Shown one piece after another: positions 56,661 to 64,000 of a DNA stretch of 64,000 bases. Within the stretch, counting starts at the first letter, position 1. The number at the start of each line of letters is the position of its first letter. Under the pieces are notes generated by a model. That model had not been told where the DNA came from. It saw only the letters and a list, made by a program, of their open reading frames with translations, and did no database searches. The translations under genes were made by a program, and so were the position numbers. The DNA is from Lanius collurio (Eukaryota > Chordata > Aves > Passeriformes > Laniidae), in NCBI GenBank assembly GCA_020086605.1, contig JACBWW010000045.1:2018513-2082512 (forward strand). The letters are read 5' to 3'.

Positions 56661-58154
56661 CACTCCGCTTTCTTCCACATCCCAGAACGATCAATTTGGA
56701 ATCAGGGTGATTTATCTGGCAGGATAGAGGGGGCCAGCGGGGCTGGGGCACCGCCTGCATCTCCAGCGGCAATCCCAGAAGCCGCAGCTCATTCCCGCTT
56801 GGGAACAGCGAGCCAAACTGGGAAAAAAGAGCTGGACAGAGTGGAACAAAGAGCAGGGGAAAGAAGAGGGCAGCAGGAGTGGCAAATTCCATCTGCCTGC
56901 CGCACTCCCTCCCCTTTGAATCCTCCCGGTGATGCCCTGAAAAGCTCCTGAGAGGTGATCAGACCAAACAGCTCGGAGCAAGGCTGCACTTCTCAGGGAT
57001 TCCTCTGTCAAAGGGAGGAAGTCAGGTTGAAGAGCTGAAAAAGGGGAAAAAAACCCTTTCCTACTTTGTGATCTGAGCCTCTGTTCTTTCCTTTGTTGCT
57101 AAAATCGGAAGTTACCCCAGGACTGAGCTTTTCCAAGGATCCCCAAGCACTCCACGAGCTTCAGAGCCGGGCTCAGCCTCCCCTTGGTCCTGTGTTATTT
57201 ATAGAGCAGCTGAGACCCCAGCGATTGCTTCAAGGGGGATTCTGCCTTTGTAGGGACTAAGTCGGAACTAAGTCAGGAGCTCAAGGCTTGACCTTTGGAA
57301 GGCAGGGATGGATTCATCCTGCTCCAAGTGCGGCCAACTTCGGGCTGAGCTGCAGCAGCGCCTGGTGATAAAGCAGCGTGATTTGTGGAGCCTTCTCCTC
57401 CAGAGCTGCTCACTCTGCTCTGGGAACACCAAGGAGGAAAAGAAAAACTGCTGGAAGATGGTCTGAGCTCCTGCCAGGGGATCCAGCACCTCCTGGGCAT
57501 TGGCTCCAGGAAGCTTTGAACCCCAAGGCTGTGGCCAAGACAGGAGAAACCACATGAGTGACATCTCACAGGGTCCCCAGTTCCCACATCACTGGGTCCT
57601 ACATGCTCCTGTGCCATGGCAAAGACCACTTGGAGGGCTGCAAGCTCCTCGTGCTTTGCCCAGACTTTGACCAGGAATATTTCAGGTGGATCCTTCCCCA
57701 TATTCCCTTGAAGCTGTTTTACTCTCCTCCCACACCATGTAGAGACTAATCCCCGTGTCCCTTTGTCCCCAGATCTGTATTTTGGCAGCGAGGTAATATA
57801 TTCTATATGGGAACAGTGACATCACCCTGTCCTGCACGGACATGCCCTGTGTTCTCCATAAATCCACGAGATCCTTCGGGATTTTCAATGGAGCACTCCT
57901 GAGGAGGGATCCTGCAGCTGCCCTCCCCTCAGGTGGGCACACCCAGCCAGAGAGCTGAGCCACAGGTCTGGCACTCAGTGGGACAGTCCTGCTCCAACAC
58001 CCCTCATCCAAGGAGGAGATTCCAGGCAGGTACACGGCACATCCCAGGCTGCAGGGTTTTTTCCCCCTGGATGTTGCCTCTGAGGTGTTTTACAGCACAC
58101 GTATTTGGGGGTGACACGTGGGGGCCCCGTCCTTCAGCCACCCCCTCCCCCCAG
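56661..58154. other. Unique non-coding DNA
   Basis: No gene or dispersed repeat is recognised. A 12-bp direct duplication (GGGACTAAGTC, GGAACTAAGTC) lies at about 57253-57276. Confidence 0.6.
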
Positions 58155-58550
58155 CTCCTGCGGCCTCCCGAGGGGCTCGTGGTTCCCTTTGATGTGCAGA
58201 TGAATCAGCCTGGCCAGGAGAAGCCCCGTGGATTTATGAACTCCTCCTCTATGATGTCTTTCCAATCGTATCCCCCAGAAGAGCATTTGCTCTCCCCTTC
58301 CTCCCCGGCTCCTCCGAGCCAAGCATTCCTTTCTCCTCCTCCATCCCAGGCTTGGGGAGCGATGCTGCTCCCTCGGAGCAAAATCCCTCTGCAAATGGGG
58401 CCACTTGTCAGCCCCCGGTTCCATATTCCAGCGGGTTTGGTGCCTCCCGACTGCAGCCCCACAGAAAGGAGCTCCGAGAGAGATGAAATCCTGCAATTCA
58501 ATCTATTCCCAGCCCAGATCATGCCAGCTCTGCAATTCCAGAGCGGTTGA
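58155..58550 (+). other. Open stretch after an acceptor-like site, unproven exon
   Basis: A pyrimidine-rich run ending CCCCCCAG at 58154 is followed by a frame open to a stop at 58550. The frame encodes a Pro/Ser-rich stretch with VPFDVQMNQPG and FMNSSSMMSFQSYPPEEH, which look more protein-like than most chance frames here. I recognise no domain and see no clear donor site. It could equally be conserved non-coding sequence or chance. Confidence 0.12.
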
Positions 58551-60550
58551 AAAGAAAGGGACAAATAACTGTGATGGAAACCACTCACTGGAGACTTCCA
58601 GGGGAAATTATACACCCGCGAGGGGAAAAAGGATCATTAAGAGGTGACGGGAGAAAACATTTGCATTGCAAGTCAAAGCAGCTGGAGGCCGGGGGAAGCT
58701 CTGTGGTCACTGCCCTCCCTAGTCCGATCCAATCAACTCCACCACTTGGCAAACCCTCCCAGACAGGCCCTTGAGCTGTTTGACCCAGATTCCGCCCAAC
58801 ACCGGAGTCAAGCTCTGCCCAGGAACAGAAGGGGAGCCTTGCAAAGGTCTCCCGAAGTTCATTCCTGCGTTAAACCCCCACAAAATAATAAAATCGGTGT
58901 GTCTGCCTCCTGTTTAGCAGTCACCTCCACCTCGCCAGCTTTCCAAAGCTGCGTGGGGAGATTGCTGCGCTTGGCAAACAAGCGGAGATTAAAGGGAGTT
59001 CAGCGGGAACATCTCGATTTAGTCTCGGCTGAGCACGCCCGGGACGCGATGGCACATTAAACCCGATGGCACATTTAAACTGGCGCAAAGCAGAGGGGAT
59101 GAAGGAGCTGGAAAAATAAAGGAGAGTTTATTTCTGAGCTGAGCATCAAGCCAAAAATCCCTGAATGCCGCCGGGGAAGGGCAAATAGGGGTTCTGCACC
59201 CCCACAGCGGGAGCACTGGGCAGGAAAGGGAGGGCCAAGAGCGGCAGGGAAAGGGGAACACACTCCCCCAGGGAAGGCAAACCTTCACACCCGCCCCTCG
59301 TTTCCCTGCCAGAGCGTTAGCACAGCTCCCCAAAACCCCCGAGAGGAGTTTCGAGGAACAGGGTGATGAAAGAGGGGCCGAGACGGGACGAGTTCCAGCC
59401 AGCTGGAGCCAGGATTGCTCATCAGGAGTAACCGGCCTCTCCCGCATCCACACACAGGATGCGCTGCAAGCTCTCGCTGACATTTGTGTGTCAGCTTGGG
59501 CCAGCTGCGGCTGCAGCTCTGCCTTCCACTCCAGACTCGGGCTTTAAATCCAGGGCTGGAAGTTTGCAGAGCTGCCGGTGTCCATCCTCAGCTGGCCACA
59601 GCCAGTCGGGAGCATCAGCAGCTCCACAAAGCCGGGCCAGCCTGGAAAAGCCGCTTCTCCCTGGAGGGCAAACACCAGGAGAGGGAGGCAGTACCGCGCT
59701 GCGGTGACATTTGCACCCGGGTGAAATGAGGTGTCACTCAGCCCAGCCAGACCAAACAGCATCTCTGGGGCACCAAAATTACACAGCCACGGAAATCCGA
59801 CAAAATCCATCTGCCCTTTTCAATATTTGGAGATAATTAACTCCTCCAGGCTGCGATATTACAAAAGAAAGCTGTTAGTGAAGCTGTTCAGCCCCAGGTC
59901 GGGCTGGATGCGGAGCTTTGCCAGCACTGGGGATGCTGAAAGGGCAAGGAGGACATTTCACATTTCCATATATTCCCAGCTCCCTCGTAGGAAGATTACA
60001 GGGATATGGCCTGCTGTGTAATGCAGCAGGCCAGAAGGAAGACAGAGCAAGGGCAGAATTACCAGAGGAGGGAAAACATCTCTGCTCCTCCAGTGGTGCC
60101 ATCTGAGCTTCATCCCAGCCCGTGCATCCACCAAAATTCTGACTGACTGCAGGGAAACTTGGAAAAACCAGGCTCAGAGCACGTCATTACCTAAAGGCAA
60201 AGAAATCAGCCAGAGCTTCTCCAAAAGGCCCGGGCCACTCATCCAAGGGGCTCACACTGGCCCTGCTCCCCACACCTCACCTGCAGCCCTGAGGTGACCC
60301 AAAACATCCCATCCTTTCCCTCCTCTCTGCCCTAAATACAGGCCGGGGACTGGTCCAGCCTCCCACCAGCAAATCCCAGCTGGGCCAGTTGAGTGCGGCA
60401 TTCCCGAGCCAGCAGGGGGCAATTAACACTTTCTTGTCCATTATCAGCAGGAGCTCCTTCCCCACCCCCGAGGGATGGCAGGGCAGGCAAAGGAGAAACT
60501 GCCCTCCAGTCCCACCAGCTGCTCCAAGATAACCGGCAAATGCCGAAAGG
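58551..60550. other. Unique non-coding DNA with AT-rich patches
   Basis: No gene is recognised. Patches at about 58600-58670 (GATCATTAAGAGGTGACGG, AAACATTTGCATTGC, an octamer-like ATTTGCAT), 59050-59090 and 59815-59875 (GGAGATAATTAACTCC) may be non-coding elements. GGAGATAATTAACTCC is a near-palindrome. Confidence 0.45.
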
Positions 60551-60738
60551 AAATTCTTCCCTGTGAGAGTGATGAGGCCCTGGTACAGGATGCCCAAAAA
60601 AGCTGCGGCTGCCCCATCCCTGGAACTGTCCAAGGTCAGGCTGGACGGGGCTTGGAGCAGCCTGGGATAGTGGAAGGTGTCCATAGCAGGGGATGGATGA
60701 TCCTTAAGGTCTCTTCCAACCCAAACCATTCCAGGATC
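60551..60738 (+). mobile_element. CR1 LINE 3' fragment
   Basis: The words AAATTCTTCCCTGTGAGAGT, GATGAGGCCCTGGTACAGGA, GGCTGCCCCATCCCTGGAAC, GGCTGGACGGGGCTTGGAGC, GGGATAGTGGAAGGTGTCC and CTTCCAACCCAAACCATTCC run in order. About 10 bases of the TGCCCATGGCAGGG segment are missing. Confidence 0.94.
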
Positions 60739-62233
60739 TGCTGCCTGTGCTGCCTGCACGGGTCACCGGGGCAGTAAATATTTGTACAGGCCAGACAAGG
60801 AGAAAGCAAACAGAATTCCCTTATTTATGGGCCTTGGCAGCTTCTTGGCCTCAGCTCCGTGGTTTTTTCATCCTCTCTGCTCCCAGCTGGGGCTCAGCCC
60901 CGGCCCCATGCACCCACAGCTGCTCCATGGGGTGCTGGGGAAGGAGGCAGGCAGGAAGCAAAGAGTCAGGATGGGAATGTGAGACAAGAAGTTAGGAGGA
61001 GCAGAGGGACAGACAGAAGGAGAGTGTGAGAGTCGGGATGTGCCCAGAGCAAGTGGAGTGACCCTGCCGGGAGTTTTTGCAGCAGTGTTTATTTTATTTT
61101 ACCTGTAGGTAGAAGGAGGAAAGGTGATGGATCCCCTTCCCTGGACATCCAGGGACCCTTTCCCAGGCACTGGGTGAAGCCCCCAAGTGTTGAACAGCAT
61201 CCCCAAGCCCTCCCTTTCAGCAGGGGGGTGTCCAGGCTCTGGGGGGCTCCCAGAGAGCTCAGTGAGACATCCTGAATCCCGAACCCCTCCTGCACAGACA
61301 CGCTGTGCCTGCCAGGACACACACGTGTCCTATCCCACATCCAGGTTCACTCCCTGCTTCTGCTGCCCTGCCTCTGGCTCCTCCCCAGGAGCAGAACCCA
61401 GCAGGAAGCCGGGATGTGGGAGCACTGCCGGGGTCTCTGGGTGGGAGGTCTGCGTCTCCTCCGGGAGGAATGCCCGGAGCAGGGTCCTGTGCCTGCTCCA
61501 GAGACACAAACCATGAGCGTACCTGGAAGCAGCTGGGTGTCCGGAGCGTGCCTCATCTGCTTCCCATCATCCTCCCAGACGGATGGCAGGAGGCAGAGGG
61601 GAAGGAGCCCGGGGATCACTGACCCCTCTTCGTGCTGAGTGTCTGGCTTTAGGAAGGATTCAGCCTTATTACCAACCTCCCGAACTGCTGATTTCTTGGA
61701 TTTCTGTCATGTCAGGAGGAGCTTTCGCCGAGCTGAAAAGGGCAAGGGGATGGATCTCATTTCATAAACTCCTCGGAGAGGAGGGGAAAGACATTGGGCC
61801 AGGGGTTAAAATCACCCAAACCAGGTTGGGAATGAGCACAGGAAAGAATAGAGCAGGAGGGAACATGTGAACAACAGGGTCCTGGTGGCTTTTTAGGAGG
61901 GATCAAGGTGCTTTTGTGGGGCTGGACAGTTGCTGTTGTGCTGCTGTCCAGCCTTATCCCTATATTTGCTGGGATAATCTGTCCTTTCTCCATCGTGGCT
62001 GACACAAGCTTTATTTACACGCTGTGACCAACACAGGCTCTGGTCACTCCAGCCACGCCAGGCAGAGGGTTTTCCCTGACAGGGATTGATGGTATCCAGG
62101 TGGAGAGCTCCAGCTCTGGGATTCCTCTCCCAGGTAATCCTTGGTGCAGACTGCTTCTCTTTCAGGCACTCATTTCACCATTTGTGGGAGAGCAGAGAGC
62201 CGTGAGAGGAAACAGTCTCTCTTCTTTTTGGTT
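60739..62233. other. Unique non-coding DNA
   Basis: No gene or repeat is recognised. Confidence 0.6.
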
Positions 62234-62440
62234 GGCCATCAGGAGGAATTTCTCCATGGAAAGGGTGGTCAGGCCTTGGAAGGGGTTGCCCAGGGAGGTT
62301 TGGAGCCTCCATCCCTGGAGGTGTCCAAGGAACACCTGGGTGTGGCACTCAGTGCTCTGGGCTGGTGACAAAGTGGGGATCAGGAACAGGCCAGACTCAA
62401 CCCTGAAGGGCTTTTCCAACCTCAGTATCCCGTGATTCTG
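62234..62440 (+). mobile_element. CR1 LINE 3' fragment, second tail type
   Basis: It begins GGCCATCAGGAGGAATTTCT and continues CCATGGAAAGGGTGGTCAGG, TGCCCAGGGAGGTTTGGAGC, CCTGGAGGTGTCCAAGGAAC and GGTGTGGCACTCAGTGCTCT, with the tail GGGCTTTTCCAACCTCAGTA ending CCCGTGATTCTG. The reading SLEVSKEHLGVALSAL is the CR1 ORF2 C-terminal signature. This is the best-preserved of the three copies of this type. Confidence 0.92.
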
Positions 62441-64000
62441 GGCGAAGGGCTCAGGGTGTTTGTCAGGAGGATGAGGGAGATAACATCCCTGAGATAAGAG
62501 TGGAGCAGGGCAGGCTGTGAGCAGGTTTGGGACTGGAAAACTTTCCCTCCAAACCAGCAGCCCTGGCTGGCTCTGACTCCTGCTCTGCTCCTCGTGCCGT
62601 GATTTATCCCGCAGCAAAGCGAGCCTAAACGCTCTCCATATGGATCCCATACAGGCTGCACCTGCTTCCCACTGTGGATAAGCACATGTGGGATGGAGCG
62701 GGAGAGCCGGGGCTGAGCGTGGGAATACAAATCAATCACCTGCCAGCCCCGAGCCCTGGAGGGACCGGTGCTCCCCCATCCCTGGCTGGGCCAGCTTCTC
62801 CCTGCTGGAGCTGCTGGAGCTGGATGGAACCCAAGGAACGAGCCCTGACCATGCACAAGTCCCCAAGGTGACACTGACAAGCCCCGAAGTGCCACCAGGA
62901 TGCAGCAGCCTGGCTGGGGTGTCCCATGGGAACAGGGACTGTGCAATGAGGGAAAGCTGCCTGGGTGGGGCCAGGGGACCCCCGTGCCACCACAGCAGTG
63001 GGAGAGCTGAGTGCTCCATACCTGGGGAAGAGGGAAGGAGTTCAGGAACTATTCCTCTCTCACAATGTTTAAATTTCCTTAGAGGGATCATGAAATTCCC
63101 TGAGGAAATAAACTGTCACCAAGCTCCAGGACCATCTGCCTGAATCCCCAGGGATCCCTGGGATGAGTTTACAGAGCTTTCCATAAACACAGCACAAGAG
63201 CCACAGGGTCACGGCTGCTGGCCAGGGAGGAGTTTTGGCTCCCACATCCACGTGTTTTGGGAATGTCACTGTCCTGCATCACCCCACTGGCTCAGAAAAT
63301 CCAGGGCTGTGGGCAGAGGAGCCGGGCAATTCTCCATGGGCAATGCTGGAGGGTCCCACCCTGGAGGTCAGGAGAGACCCTGAGGTCCTGGAGGTCCCCG
63401 AGCCCTGGACATCCTGGGGGTGAAGACAGGGATGCTCCTGCTCCAGAGGGAGGCAGCCCTGGGGGATCTCCTGTCACCTGCTCCCACTTTGTCCCTCTCC
63501 CCACACTCAAATATTTATGTCCAAAGTCGACATTAAAATTCAGGGGAAGCTAAATAGAAATTAAATTGTGTATTTGGAGAGGAAACAAGTCCCATAAGGT
63601 GAGCGCTGCTGGGCTGGTGATTGATGGCTGTTTATTTATCTGCTACTGCCAAATCCTGCAAGGAAGATGGAGCAGGAAGGGAGCAGGAGCCACTGGAGCT
63701 GAGCTCTGCGGGTGGAATGGCTCCAGAAATCGTGGCAGTGTCTGAGGAGGGAGCAAACAGCTCCAGGAACCCCCAGAGGGTCCCAGAGCAGAGCTGGGCA
63801 GCCCTGCCTGGCCGCAGGGACCTGCCTGTACTGCACAAACCTTTGGAAGCCAAGCGCTTGGACCGACACAGGGCAGATCCCAGCTTCTCCCTGACCCACT
63901 GGCTCATGCCTCCATGGCTCTGGAATCACCCCTGAGCTTCCAAGGAGAGGCTGAGAGGAGCAGAGGCCTTCCTGCCTTCTCTGTTCTTTTTTTCTTTTCT
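62441..64000. other. Unique non-coding DNA to the window edge
   Basis: No gene or dispersed repeat is recognised. An AT-rich patch at about 63500-63600 has CAAATATTTATGTCC, CGACATTAAAATTCAGG and GAAATTAAATTGTG. The sequence ends in a T-rich run (TTCTTTTTTTCTTTTCT) that may continue beyond the edge. Confidence 0.6.

Overview
This is vertebrate nuclear DNA, almost certainly from a bird. The main evidence is about twenty short, 5'-truncated CR1 LINE fragments spread over both strands. All keep only the CR1 3' end: the C-terminal ORF2 remnant plus the 3' UTR with its tail of the type TTCCAACCCAAACCATTCT. Many carry the wording CTGGGATAGTGGAAGGTGTC, which I associate from memory with songbird CR1 copies, so a passerine is my best guess but not proven. 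The sequence is fairly GC-rich with scattered CpG-rich patches. There are three single undetermined bases (16353, 34200, 44109), as expected of a draft assembly.

I recognise no protein-coding gene, coding exon, tRNA, rRNA or other RNA gene. The longest open frames (up to 324 codons) show no domain I know, and several lie across repeats. The window therefore reads as intergenic DNA or the inside of a very large intron.

Layout. 1-13 kb: mostly unique DNA with an older CR1 (1865-2108), a short CR1 tail (4681-4842), a long CR1 (7684-8042), a GATA-type island (9540-9800), a 192-bp tandem duplication (10221-10588) and a G-quadruplex-prone run (10697-10724). 13-24 kb: a pyrimidine tract, four CR1 fragments and 22-bp and 17-bp minisatellites. 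24-25 kb: a CpG-rich segment with a 12-bp repeat, the best candidate promoter. 25-36 kb: unique DNA with five CR1 fragments and several small tandem repeats. 36.6-37.1 kb: an indel-free array of thirty-six 14-bp units. 38-53 kb: unique DNA with a CR1 about every 4 kb, a TGGA microsatellite and several AT-rich islands dense in TAAT cores. 53.9-54.8 kb: a CR1 split by a probable 619-bp solo LTR. 55-64 kb: three more CR1 fragments and a very homeodomain-site-rich island near 56.5 kb.

Because no genes are evident, what can be said about function is regulatory and tentative. Short AT-rich islands with clustered TAAT/ATTA, GATA or TCF words recur in GC-rich surroundings, as in conserved non-coding enhancers of developmental loci. 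The most distinctive signals are the nested LTR, the 14-bp array, a 31-bp word shared by two places 3.2 kb apart, a palindromic paired-type homeodomain site at 39481-39496, and the CpG-rich block at 24.5-24.8 kb.
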